A DNA stretch of 64,000 nt from Cheilinus undulatus. Lineage: Eukaryota > Chordata > Actinopteri > Labriformes > Labridae. Of this stretch, positions 1 to 12,500 are shown piece by piece. The stretch is from contig NC_054869.1 in NCBI RefSeq assembly GCF_018320785.1, forward strand, positions 20,842,698-20,906,697, in the 5' to 3' direction. Made by a program: the position numbers and the translations under genes. How positions within the stretch are numbered: position 1 is the stretch's first letter; each line of letters starts with the position of its first letter. Below the pieces are notes generated by a model. The model did not search any database. It saw nothing but the letters and a program-made list of their open reading frames with translations, and had not been told where the DNA came from.

Positions 1-1453
1 GACTTTCTCCTCTTTTCCTGTTAACTGATTCCAGTAACTTATGGAGACCTTGAGGCTATACTTAAGCTCTTTATAACAGTATTGCAATCTCCTTGTGTTA
101 CTCACTGTGTTGTGACTACCAGGACTCCATTAGCTTACCTCAAACGCAGGTCAAATAAATCCAGCTGCTGCTTCCAGTCGTGCCACACTTTGCAGACCAT
201 GCGCCATTAGTTTTGTGAGCCATGACTCAGATATACGTATGCTGCTCTGAGTCATGAAGGACTACGGTACTTTCTGTGTGTGCTATGCACCACGGTGTGT
301 GGGCGTGTGTGTGCTACACACTCACTTGTGAAGCTTTTACAACTTATGACGTTTAAAGAAAAGGTTAAGACTTGTTATTTCCATTACAAGCCAACTTAAT
401 CTTAGGTAATCAGAGAATTACCGCAACACATGCTGGTGTTAGAAATCTCAGGCCTTCTCCATGGCTCCAAAATCTTTAGCCTGTCATAAAAAACATGTTT
501 TTAATCATGTGTTTTCAATGTTAATACAATCAATGTATTTTATAACTCTGTCAACACTGGTCAGTGAAATCCCCCTTCAATATTCATGCACCAAAAAGTG
601 CACATTGGCCCTTGATGAAGTTACAGTTTCTAAGCTGACATAACTTGTGTAAAATCTCAAGTTGTGTCACAGCAGAGCCTCTCCCACAGTCTGCTGCAGC
701 TGTGGCGAACAGAGCCATACACCCACGTGCCCCCTGGTGAGAGCTTGGCAGCTGAGTGCAGGCAAACCATCAGATGGAGACAGGACACAAAGTTACAGAG
801 AAAAGCAGAAACAAACGTCAGCTTTTGAACGGCACTATGTAATTACACCAACATTTCCTCATGGTATAAAGCAATCCATGTGTGTTATACTGCACACATG
901 TATACATTACAGATGTTTGATTTGATACATCAGCATGACTGGAACTTGGGTGGAAGCTCAAAAGAGATGCAAAGACTTTTTCAAGGGTCAAGAAAATGAG
1001 CTTTGCCTGGATCTTTGGCTCTTAACACATACAAGGCAATTTATATTTGGCTACCTGTATCTATTCTTTATCTATGGAATGTGAGTCTATTTGTAGCTGC
1101 ACTTGACTAGAGTAGGTTGGACATACACACTAACACAGCTTTAAAATCTAGTGAGATGTCTGTCACTGGCTTAACCACATTTAGAAATGTTACAGATAAT
1201 ACATCACTGAGCAAAAAGGTTGGAGCACAGACTTTCTGGACAGCCTATAAGTGCAATAAACAATTACAACTGTAATTTAAAACCAAAATATAGTTGTAAC
1301 AGGTCATTTAGATCACAGCATTCCCCACAGAGTTGTCAATATTAAAAGTAATCATACAGTGAAAAAAAAGAAAACAGGTTTTGCAGGTCAGGTTTTTTTT
1401 ACTTCTAGCTTGTGATATCTTAACTCTAACTCTTACACAAAGTTTAGGGGCCT

Positions 1454-1908
1454 GTGTCCATAGCTGGCTTTTTTTTTTTAGTACTGACAGGGCTTATTTA
1501 CAATTCAAAGCCAATGTAGTCAGCATTCTGAGTGATCAACATGGAAAAAAGTGGAACAGCACTGCACTCATCGATGTCACTACTCCTTCACTTTCCAATC
1601 AAAATCAAGAAGGGACAGGACTTCTGACAACAGTGGAAGAGAAATCCATCTTACTCAATCATCTTGATTCAAGGCCGATCTTCAGCTGATGCCTGTGTCA
1701 GGACAGGGTTCCTTTATATTGTCTGCATTTCTTCCGTGTGATATTTCTTTGATAAACAGTATTTTCAAACAGAGTTATAGATTCTACAGAGGGATTCATG
1801 TTTTTTCTAACGCTGCAACAATAAGTACTTGCAGGGAGCGCTCTAGAATTGAGATCCTGAGTGCCACCAGCACTAAAAAATACAAAATTTAAAGCTGGCT
1901 ATGGACAC
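1454..1908. repeat. Possible MITE bounded by perfect 18-bp inverted repeats
   Basis: GTGTCCATAGCTGGCTTT at 1454-1471 is the exact reverse complement of 1891-1908. The arms are about 420 bp apart, and the match stops abruptly on both sides. This fits a small non-autonomous DNA transposon or a diverged palindrome. I see no clear target-site duplication and no transposase, so the assignment is weak. Confidence 0.35.
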
Positions 1909-1993
1909 GCAGCTAATCTGAAAATTTGAAAGTTTTTATGTGTATTTCCAGTCTGACAGAGGGCATCTCACAGTAGTGGTCTGCAAGTGGTGC

Positions 1994-2023
1994 AAACTGG
2001 TGTTTTCACCAAAACACCAGTTT
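1994..2023. repeat. Perfect hairpin, 13-bp arms and 4-nt loop
   Basis: AAACTGGTGTTTT (1994-2006) is followed by CACC and then the exact reverse complement AAAACACCAGTTT (2011-2023). Function is unknown. It could be the centre of a decayed palindromic element. Confidence 0.6.
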
Positions 2024-2916
2024 ACAGTGTGATTTCTATGCCTGTTTATCAACAGTCCTATCACATTCTCTACTGGTTACAGAAAACCATAGCAACTGAA
2101 CCCAAGTGTATGATGCTGGAGATGATAAAGACTGAGCAGCAGTTGATTTACTGTAATTACTGCAAAGACGTAAAGAGTGGAGATAGAATGTGCAGGGCAC
2201 ACTACAAGATAATCATACCAGTTTTGGGCCAGATTTGCCCTTTTAATCAAAGTCAGCCAAAGCCCATTTAATGGATGGTTCAAAGATTATTTTACTGGGA
2301 AAGCGCTTCTGATTTGGAATCATAAATTTGAAACATGGCTAATATTTGGGATCAAAAATCCTGGTATGTGAGATCAGCGAGGACAGACAAGCACACATTC
2401 TGTGGATTGTCATGTGGAATGATGGACAGCCGATCACAAAGCAAGCTGAACAAGAAGTAAGTACAACAAACACAAGCATGGCAATGATAGTACACATGAA
2501 GCTTAAAGATTGAATGGAAGTCAGAAATGGAGGATCAACTTGTAGCAATAGTAATGTTTATACAAATTGACTTTTGGGATTGTATGAGGGAGCATATCAT
2601 GTATCCATAATATATGATATCCATAGAAAAGGGATTTTTACCATGTTTGATGTACCATAGGGGGCATCCAAAGGGCACTTTTGCTGCACTTTTTTAAACA
2701 TGAGGAGACCAAGCGGGACGATTAACCTTCTGTGCCCCGTCTGAATCCACCAGGTTTGCATGTACATGCAGTTAAAGTCTGCTGTATTGTTTAACATGCT
2801 ACAGATTGAAGTTTGAGCTTTTGGTTGAGACATGCATCATCATGCTAAGTTACAATTTAAGGAGGTGCCCGTAGCTTGCACAGCCTCAGTGGAAATTTTC
2901 AAAATTGTGATCTCAA

Positions 2917-2936
2917 ATATATATATATATATATAT
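2917..2936. repeat. (AT)10 microsatellite
   Basis: Ten uninterrupted AT dinucleotides can be read directly. Confidence 0.9.
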
Positions 2937-5772
2937 TACAATTGTTTAGAGGACAAATCATTTTTCAAGCCTAAAATATTCCATATTAAGGCTTTATTTA
3001 GTAAAATCTACATAATTACCAGTTCATAGTTTGATTTGGAGTAATCACTTGAGAATGGACTTTTGTAAAATAAGCATTAAGCTGTTCAGTATGGCTGCTG
3101 ATGCTTATTGATGAAAGTAATGCTGTAAAAAAGTATTCATTCTTAATGTAAGGGAATGACAGTAGTAGAAAACTCAAATAAATATATTTAATGGGATTTC
3201 TCAGTCTGATATTGGTCAGTCTGGTTGGGGGTCACTAAAGCCAACATCTATTAGAATAAAAGTAAAAGACTCATGTCAGAGAGAAAATCAAACACCAGTT
3301 CTCATTATACTTAAAAAGAAAAGTTGTGAAAGAGTCCAGCAAGGCCTCAGTATCAGACATTCATCAGGACAGATTAAATAAATGTCATGTTACACTTTCA
3401 TAGTTTCGATCTTTTAATTCACTGGGGTGTAAAGAATCATTTCAACCTCTTGTGTAGTTAAAGTGCTTAATAGTGATTTTTACTCTAAAAGCAAACAGAT
3501 GGTTGACTTTTTCAAATACCCCAGCGCAGTGTCTGCTACTCTGCTTTCCCTGACACTGGCCATCACTCAGCCATTGCTCACAGATGGCCCACAGAGCATC
3601 CCAGAGAAGCCAAGCAGCAACCAAAGCCACCGTGTGCAGAGCCACCTTTAATCAGGATCTGATGACAGAGAAAATCCATGACACAAAACCAAATAAAACA
3701 AGCTCTTTAGGTTCCTCCCTGACCTGATATGAAGGAGATTAAGAACGTCACCAGCTGTGGGCCGTCAGAACTGCTCTGCTCACGTACCAATGCAATACAT
3801 CTGCTTATTCATCCCACTGGGGACTTTTAAAGTCCCAGACTCTCACTTCACTGTTTCACCCATGTCTTATTAGCAGGAGCGTCATCTACTGCAATGTTTT
3901 AGCCTAATCACATGTTGTAACGGTGCAGATAATGACGACCACATGTTTGGCGGTGGCTAATGTGAACCTGGCTAACATGGGAAAACCCATGCTTGTTCAG
4001 CTTTGACCTCTTCCTGTCCAGCCTCATGGAAAGGTTTATATAAGAGGCTCCCAAAGGTCACAGTTACTTTTCGGATGCTACGCGCCATTCTGCCTCTTAT
4101 GCCCCGCATGGGCGGGACACAGAGCTGCTATATGTTAACGGTAATAGTAACACCCATCCATGAGCTGAGAGTCGAGTCTGCAGAGAGCCAGCTGTGAATG
4201 TGCTCATGGCCCTGAGACTTGGCTCTGACACAGGAGACACGTGAGGGGGACTCTGGGAGGACTCCTCTCAAGACATCCAATATACATTCATACAGGCCAG
4301 TACATTCTGTACTCCCAATCGTACACGTATACAGATGCAGAAGATTTGCAATAGTAAGAAATATGCAAAAACTCACACACATGTGCTTACAAATGTGATA
4401 TGCATTGCATAAACCCAAAGACTAACTCAGCTACTTTGCCAGCACCGGAAAAAGAGGTATTAAAGGAGATGCAAAAGCTAATCTCCAGAGCTGCTGGGTC
4501 TGAAACTGAGACTCAAGAAAATTTACTTTCATTTCTTCAATCCAGTTTCTCATGACTAAGCACAGAAATTAACCCCTGTGGGTCTCATTATGAAGTCATG
4601 CCAAAATGACATCCAATCTATGATTTAAAGGCTTTCTCTGAAGAATGCCACACGCTTTACGTGAGGCCTCAGTTTATCTGTGGTAGAATTACTCTGTTTA
4701 CAAGTGCAGGAATTCAAACCTGCTTTCTATTAGCTCTTTTAGTCTCTGTAGACATCCAGCTGTTTTATGGACATTAATTACACAAAAACAGAAAATAAAA
4801 GTTAAAGAAAACAGAATTTGGAGATTTTTAGCTTGGCTTGGGTAAACAAAATCAGTCATTTAAAGTCTTCATCGGTGTTGAGCAATGGGTTGAATAACCT
4901 CCATGCTAAGTAAATAAATCATACTAAAAAATATAATATTCCCATGATGTTTGTTTAATTTTCAATTTTAAGCTTCACTTGTTGTTTTTATATTTAAAAG
5001 TTGTTTGCACCCTTGTCTTTAAGGGCACTGAAATTAAGGAATAGAGCTAGGACCCTCTTGTGCCATTGAGACCCACACTTTATCTTTGCATTTGCAACAG
5101 AATTGGAGAGAAAAGTGCATAAATTTACTTTTTGTTAAGTAGATCCTGCCAAAATGTGGTTCAAATTTAGATTAGAATTTAGCCAGTACTTCTTCTGGCC
5201 AAGATTTGGCTCTTGCACACGAGGAAGGGATTCATATGGAAGAATATACAGAGTAAAAGGTACAGTGAGTAATGTTTAGTGGCCTTTAGCAGAATAAACT
5301 TAGTATAAATGGATCATAATATTCATACATATGTTTAAATTAGTCCTCAATCACCTGGATATGAAATTTTTTGTATTTGTATTTGTATTAACTTAAAATA
5401 GGCTTTTACATCATACATTAAACAGGTCCCCTCCATAGACCCCACCATCTTTCCTGCCATGTTCATAGAGTACCTTAGAGGAGACCAAGGTCCATATTCA
5501 ACTGTTGACATCACTAAAACTGAGCATTGCAACTGAGAATCTGACTATTAGATGTCACTAATATTGCCGATTTTACACAACGTACCTTTAATTAAAAGGA
5601 ACATCTCTGGTCTGATGCACACTAAAAAGCTGTAAATTATTAAAATCCAAAATCACAATTAAACGTGTTCAAGATATTACAGCTTTTACAATATTGCAAA
5701 TGAACAGAGAAAAATATGAGTAACATGTAGTTAAGTTTTAACCGGAGAATACTTTATTTTAAAAAGCGGGCT

Positions 5773-7218
5773 TATAACTTTTTTGCACCCTTTATGATTC
5801 CTGATTATTTTTGCATATTTAGCACATTTAAATGTTTCAAATCATCAAACCAATTTTTATGTCTCAAAAAAGACAACCCAAGTAAAGAAATGCAGTTTCT
5901 AAATGATGATTTTTATTCATTTAGAGAAAAAAAATCCAAACTTTTCTGGCCTTGTGTGAAAAAGTAACTGACCACTTGTTAAATCATGAGTTAACTGTGA
6001 TTGACCAGAGTTCTTGGAAAGCTGAGTTCAGTTTCACTGGCCACACCCAGGCCTGATTACCACCAGATTTGTTGAATCAAGAAATCACTTAAATAGAAAC
6101 TGTCAGACAAAGTGAAGTAGGCTCCAAGATCTCAAATAGAAACGCATCATGCCACGATCCAAAGAAATTCAAGAACAAATGAGAAACAGAGCGATTGAAA
6201 TCTATCAGTCGGGAAAATGTTACAAAGGCATTTCCAAGGCTTTGGGACTCCAGTGAACCATGGTCAGAGCCATTATCCACAAATGGAGAAAACTGGGAAA
6301 AGGAGTGGTCGGCCAACCAAAATGACTCCAAGAGTGCAACAACGACTCACCCAGGAGGTCCCAAAAGAACCCAGAACGACATCCAGAAATCTGCAGGCCT
6401 CAGTTAAGGTCAGTGTTCATGACTCAAAGACACTGTGTGAAAAATGGCATCCATGGGAGAGTTCCAAAACCACTGCTGTCAAAAAGAACACAAAGGCTTG
6501 TCTCACATTTGCCAAAAAACGTCTTGATGATCCCCAAGACTTTTGGAGAAGTATTCTGTGGACTGACGAGACAATAGTTGAACTCTTTTGAAGGTGTGCG
6601 GCCGTTACATCAGGCGTAAAAATAACACAGCATTTGATAAAAAGAACATCATGTGATGGTCTGGGGCTGCTTTGCTGCTTCAAGACCTGGACCACTTGCT
6701 GGGATTGATGGAACAATGAATTTCTGCTATTTTCTACCAGAAAATCCTGAAGGCCAACGTCTGGCAACCAGTTCATGCCCTCAAGCTCAACCACTCTTGG
6801 GTTATGCAGCAGGATAACGACCCAAAACATACCAGCAAGTCCACCTCTGAATGGCTCAAGAAAAACAAAATTAAGATTTCGGAGTGGCCAAGTCAAAGTG
6901 CGGACTTAATTCCAATTTAGATGCTGTAATGTGACCTTATTGCAGTTATTGCAAACTCTTGATTTCAGTTATTGCTGCCAAGGCTGGCACAACCAGTCAT
7001 TAGGTTCAAGGGGTAAATACTTTTTCACAAAGAGTCGGATATGTTTTGATTTTTTTCCCCTTAATAAAAAAAATCATCATTTAGAAACGGCATTTTGTAT
7101 TTACTTGGGTTGTCTTTGTGAGATATTAAAATTGGTTTGATGATCCAAAACATTTAAGTTGGATAAATATGCAAAAAAAATCAGGAATCAGAAAGGGGGC
7201 AAATACTTTTCATTGCAC
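5773..7218 (+). mobile_element. Decayed Tc1/mariner transposon
   Basis: The ends are long inverted repeats of about 180 bp. The left arm from about 5773 (ATGATTCCTGATTATTTTTG inside it) is matched by the reverse complement of about 7040-7218, including the shared run CAACCCAAGTAAA. Between them lies a plus-strand Tc1-like transposase relic starting near 6149. Its N-terminal helix-turn-helix region is still readable (MPRSKEIQEQMRNRAIEIYQ), and a catalytic-Asp region survives (WTDET near 6560). Stops and frameshifts break it throughout, so it is inactive. A CTAT microsatellite abuts the right end. Confidence 0.9.
6149..6940 (+). pseudogene. Tc1-like transposase pseudogene
   Basis: The ATG at 6149 opens a frame with the DNA-binding domain of Tc1 transposases (conserved RNRAIEIYQSGK and KGISKALGL) but stops within about 35 codons. 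Later parts of the DDE catalytic domain are scattered over all three frames: WRSILWTDET near 6546, a QQDNDPKHT-like stretch near 6810, and a SADL-PI-ML stretch near 6898-6930. This is a dead copy without selection for coding. Confidence 0.85.
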
Positions 7219-7275
<57 letters not shown>

Positions 7276-7289
7276 ATATATATATATAT
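7218..7289. repeat. (CTAT)n microsatellite grading into (TA)n
   Basis: About 14 tandem CTAT units (7218-7274) run into a TA dinucleotide run (about 7274-7288). The tract starts exactly at the right end of the Tc1 element. Confidence 0.95.
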
Positions 7290-9190
7290 CTGTCTGTCCA
7301 TTGGTTGTTAGTACAGTGGGTGTTTCACAGAGCCGCTAATTACATCATTTATGTAATATTCACTCACGTTTCATAAGTGGAGGGCAGTGAGGAGTCATTT
7401 GTTTGGCTGTCATTCCACTTTGACTGCTGCTTTCATTCCGACCCATAAAGCTGTTCTGCAGTTCTCATCTAAACTGTCAAACCCTTCAAATTCAATCATT
7501 CTGACTATCTAAATATTTACAGTTTGTTATGAGATACGTGCTGAAAGTCTGGGAAACCATGTCAAGTCAAGTAACATTTTGTAACCAAAATAAGTGTTTT
7601 CTTTTAAGTCTCTAACAATTATGTATGGACTTAGCAAAGCTGCTCTTTCTCTCTCTTTCTCTCTGTGAAATTTCTGTGGCAAGCAGGTCTGCATGGGAAT
7701 ATTGTAACACAAAAGTAATCTTCGTCAAACATATGTTTGCCAGATTTTGGTGTTCACTCAAATGACTGGTTGCTGGGAAGGAAGGAAGCGCCTGCTTTTC
7801 TGCAGCAATCTTGCTGTTAACAGTTAAATTGCTACAATTGCCTTTGAAATGGTGTGCGTATCTGGCAGATGCTGCCGTGATGCAGTAGGTGAATGGTTTA
7901 AACTCGCAGTCTGTCAGGAGTCTCTGCCCTCACACTGGGGCCATGTATGTTTATAATTTCTGCCTGCGTACCGGCTTATGTAATAGTTCTTCAGATCTTC
8001 AGAGGTTTGGGGGTTTTGAGGCAAGGGGTAGAGGGGATGTACCCAGGGCACGCTGAGACTATAGAGTATACAACAGGGGCCCACCATGTAATCTCTGCGG
8101 GAGTGTAGGGATTGACAGACCAGGCTAAGGAAGGAAAGAAAGAGAAAGAAAACTGTTTGGGTTTTCCCAGCTGCAATAACTCTAGTGATGGAGTGGTCCA
8201 GGACAGCATCTGCAGTGTTTCTGCACTCCCTGCCTTTCCATCCTTCAAAGACAATCATGACGGCTGAGAAAACGTTTAGAAAGGACCACACAGGCCCCCC
8301 CTGCTCACGGCTGGTCGCAAATCCATGTCCTACTTCCCCTAAGCTACTCCTTTGTCCCAGCTCTGATGCAGTATCAGAAAAGACTGAGACAAATGTGCTC
8401 ACACGATTTAGAGTGACTTTGCAAGAATCTAACAGCGGGGAGGGTGCAGATGTGCTGACTTGATTACAGATGTTGGGAATGTTCAGATAGGACAAGAGAG
8501 CAAAATGTATGCACAGAACAAACGCTGTTAGGGAAAGGAGGAAAAGGGAGACAGGAGAGTTACGAATAAAAGACACAGGAGGGCTGAAGGAGTACAAGGA
8601 GTATAACTTGTAGACAGACCTTTGGGTGTACATCATTTTTATGAGCCCTTTACATTTAATGGAGCTGCATCAAACACATGTTAGAGCCAGTAGGGCAGCT
8701 AAGTGAGTGCACATCATCTCTATCACAAGTATGTGAGGCGATGAAGATGAATGCAAAGGCTATTTAGAAAACTTCACTTTTAAAAAACACATTTTAATCT
8801 GTAAAAGTGATGCTTTATTAGAGATGTGGGTGTCATACTTGTGCAAATTAGAGTGAGATCATGATGAATCTGCAGTCATGAGACAGGGACAATTGGTGTA
8901 GTATTTGAGATTATGTCTAACTCACTCCCTCAAATAAAACTTAATGTATAGCTTATTAATTTTCAGTTATATAACCTAAGTTGTGTCATTTTAATACTTT
9001 TACATAATATATACATGGCCTACAGTATAACTCCAAATAATCATCTGCAGGCTAATTGCCTGGAGTGCTGCTGCATCATTCAGTCTCCCATGGGAGAGGA
9101 GGGAGTTTTTCATGATAATGTGGCAAAGGGGAGCCAGTATAGAGCTGTGCATGGTGATGAGGGGAGGGGGAGTGGTCTCAACCATGCAAA
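7290..9190. other. Upstream flank of hapln1, no confirmed gene
   Basis: Non-coding by inspection. It holds a 240-codon minus-strand open frame (7914-8636) that I do not recognise and treat as probable chance. It contains short pyrimidine-rich stretches and a purine-rich block at about 9150-9175. It is the obvious place to look for hapln1 regulatory elements, but I cannot define any by eye. Confidence 0.4.
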
Positions 9191-9196
9191 GCTTCA

Positions 9197-9204
9197 ATAA
9201 AAGG
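9197..9204 (+). promoter_or_regulatory. Candidate TATA box of hapln1
   Basis: ATAAAAGG lies about 215 bp upstream of the hapln1 start codon in an otherwise GC-richer stretch. A core promoter here would place the transcription start near 9230 and give a 5'UTR of about 190 nt contiguous with the first coding exon. Mammalian HAPLN1 has a separate non-coding first exon, so an upstream promoter with a splice into the CTTTCAG at 9404-9410 is an equal possibility. Confidence 0.35.
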
Positions 9205-9418
9205 CACTTGTCTAGACCACTAAGGAGCCCAAACTTTCCAGTAGCACCACCGGCGGCTGCTGCACAAAGACAGACGGAGAGAGGGGCAGATAGATGAACA
9301 ACAATTTATAAGACACTTGTTAAATTTTGGCTCCCTGAAGTATTTTTAAAAATTTGATAAGTAAGTTTTCAAGTTTTATATTCAGTAATATTTAGTAGAG
9401 GGCCCTTTCAGTGAAAAA

Positions 9419-9503
9419 ATGACACGTCTGCTTTGCATCACAATACTCATGATGGTTGTGGCTGCCAGTGCATACAGCCAGGAGACGACCCCTTCTGTAA
9501 CAG
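9419..9503 (+). CDS. hapln1: hapln1 coding exon 1: signal peptide
   Basis: Encodes 28 residues and one base of the next codon. The start MTRLLCITILMMVVAASAYS is a textbook secretory signal: a basic n-region, a hydrophobic core, then small residues before a likely cleavage after Ala or Ser. The donor is G|GTAAGA (phase 1). The ATG is chosen because it is the only one that opens a signal peptide in frame with the phase-1 donor. Confidence 0.9.
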
Positions 9504-12500
9504 GTAAGATTAATGCATGAAGAATTCCTGCATGTTACCATTTCTGTGGGTAGAAGATTCTCATTAGAATGAGATGTTTTAGTGACCTGAGAAAAGAGGC
9601 ACCACAGCCCAGGATTCTGTAACAACGGGGTCATTGTAGCAGTGGGTAACAGAGTCGCCTCTGGGGTAATACACACAGTTAGACACACATACAAGCTCAC
9701 ACAGACAGTGTGAGTCAACATTGACTCAGTGACCCGCTGCATACACACTAGCACAGCACGGGCTAGCTGTTGAAAACTAAATCACCCTGTCATTCACAGA
9801 GGCTCACAGTGTCCTGAATGAAGACCACACCACTAATACTGCTGATGTTTCCCATTCATTTTCTTTTACTTTACTGGTGCAGCTCATGGTAATGTTTTCA
9901 TTGAAAATGGAGAGAAATTATCTAAATGTGGGTCAAATTTTTAAAAAGGGCTATGCTGGCTGAAACGAGGAAAGTGGTGCTTGTGGTAATTCTCATAACA
10001 GAGACAGGATATTCCACTGCAAAGTCTAGGCCTTTTGATATTAAATTTTGTGGGGTCAATCCATTTTCTCTTGCAGAAGAAGTCTAGGAAAAATTCCAAT
10101 CAGAGAGCTTCCAATCCATCAGGAGATTGTTATAATTCATATTCACACCTGCAAACAGCATGAGATGCTCTGAAATAGCTCTGTGATTTTACTGCAGAAG
10201 AAAAAAAAAAACCGCCCAGCTTCAGTGGAAGCTCTCATACTGCATGAATGATATTCATTGCCTTTTCAGCAGCTCTGCAGGCTGACTCAGTAGACGTCAA
10301 ATTAGAGACGTCTCAGCTCACCCATTCTAAGATGAGAAAAAATTGGTTCATAGGTGGGTGGAGATGGTCTCGTTTTGAAAATCTAAACATTGACTCTAAT
10401 CCTATTGGCCATTGAATTCACACGTGTTCCTGTGTATACAGTAAATGTATGTTTATGCATGACCTCACTGTCTACGTTATGTAAAAGCATTGGCTCGGCT
10501 TAATCATTGTTCCATACAGTCTAGCTTTTATTAGCCATATGAGCAGTGTATTCTGTCTGTTCATGGGGCGTTGCCCGTCCTTATACCTACTGACTCACTC
10601 TGGCACCGGGTGCATTTGGACATCTGCCACTGTAACAGGAAGCCTGACTGAAGTGGAGTTAAGATTAACGACCCACAGCCAAACGTATAGAGCCCCATAC
10701 TGAATGGCAGCCAAATGACTCTGTTTTTCCCTGTGAGGTAATAGTCTGTTAACTCTGATGCTAACAGTAGTTGTTGGTTACCGAGGCTTGGCTTGGCTGA
10801 GTTTAAAATGTATTTAGGCCAGATGATGTGATGCTCGTGGAGCCATGCCTGCTGCAACTGCATTCGCTAATTCACAGTGATTTGAAATCTGTGCAAGGAA
10901 TTTTCTCTTTTGGGTACCCGTGTGAGCCATACACTCCCACGCTGGTGTTTGTGCTGGTTCTGCATGATAGAAAGCAGGAAAGAGTTTGTTGGAATTAGTG
11001 TGTAGGAGTTGGCCTGCTGTGTTTGTCCCAGCTGTGCTTGTTAATTCTTCCTCCGTATTGACACAAGCGGGCCAGCAGCAGCAGAGGAGAACAAAGCTGT
11101 GGTATGGAAATGCATTTCTTGTCTCGTTGCTCCTCTGTTGAAGGGTGTGGCACATTGTGCACAAGCTCATTTAAATATGTAATGAGTACTCCAAATACTT
11201 GTATCCTTTAATACGAGAGGGATGGGAGCCATGTGTCTTTTATTCAGTAACCAGAAGCGCAAATTAAGCTTAACAGCATAATTAGACAGAAAATGTAGGT
11301 CACTGATGAGACTTGGACCACTGCATTGTTGTGAATTTAAAGTTACAAAGCGGCAGATGGTTCCAATCACTTGCTAATACAGGCGAGAAAAGATTGTGCT
11401 CAGTCATAAAATCGCAGCAGGTCTTGGCTGCAGCTGCAGATCTTTTTTATTGTCATGCACATGTAGTCATTTACCTCTTTGCTGCTCCACGAAAACAAAT
11501 CAGAATTATCTAACAACCCATTTTTATGTAAAACGCAACAATTTCGCACCACCTTTGACCCCGGGAGTCTCACATAAATATAGGATGTGGTTTAAGGTGT
11601 GACAAAGAAAAGAAAGGCTTCCTTTACCTCCTGAAAGGCTAAGTACACACAACAGGCTGGTGCTTTATGAGTGTAGTGTGCCCCACGTGGTCGGGGCCAC
11701 ATTCTCCCGTGGGACATGTGTCTGCCGGTTGCTGCAGGAACAGGAAGAGAGTGTGGAATTACTTTCAACATGCCTGTTTCTCCGTCTGCTACTACTGTCT
11801 CACAGGCATCATTACCTTTAATGTGTTTCAGATATGCATGAGCCGGAGGTCTTTTCAAGTTTCACAAAGTGAATCTTACAATTAAAATGGTACACAGCAT
11901 GGGTTTTCAAAGTGTGGGAGAGAGAGCAACCCCTGAAAGAACATAATGTCTGTGGGCCCCCTCAGCCCATGGAAAAAATTTGTTTGAAAAAATTGAAACA
12001 ACTCTATTTAAAACGTCTATGTGTCACCATTTTATATGATTATTGAAACTTTCGTCTGCAATTTTTTAAATGGCCATCTTGTCAATTCCAATACTGCCCC
12101 CATCTAATCTAATGGTAACGATGAGGTCCTGTCCTGGGGGTTGCAATGTGAAAATCAATAACTACCAATCATGTCCATCTTAAGCCTTTCCCTGTAATTA
12201 CTTTCGATAGGTAAGCTATTTACAGCGCCAATTGTCTCTGGGTTTTTTTTTACTGCAGTCTCTGTAGTTTCCTGTCTGTTGCATGGCCACTAAACTTAAG
12301 TGGTAAGTCTTAATATGATGCTGAACGTTAGAACGGCCTCATGCAGTGATTAGGTGAGAGGCATCTGGCTGCAGACCTCTATGGTGGGGCATTTTGGGCT
12401 CATCTTTTGTAGACCTCTACCATGGGGCAACCTCAATGGGAAGTGACGTAGGGCATGAATTGATGTATTAACCCTTGTTGGGTTTTTCTTTAGTTTGTGG

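Larger units (their letters stand above)
1..5772. other. Intergenic DNA upstream of hapln1, no gene recognised
   Basis: No open frame here is long or looks like a known protein. The stretch is AT-rich. It contains an 18-bp perfect inverted repeat pair (1454-1471 and 1891-1908), a perfect 13-bp-arm hairpin (1994-2023) and a short AT dinucleotide run (2917-2936). Otherwise I see nothing I can name. Confidence 0.6.

Noticed and set aside
461-925. Short plus-strand frames near the left edge
   Set aside because: Under 90 codons, no recognisable domain, composition like the surrounding non-coding DNA.
9361-9410. A 5'UTR intron using GTAAGT at 9361 and CTTTCAG at 9404
   Set aside because: It would be 50 bp, shorter than functional vertebrate introns. 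The acceptor could still be used from a donor further upstream.
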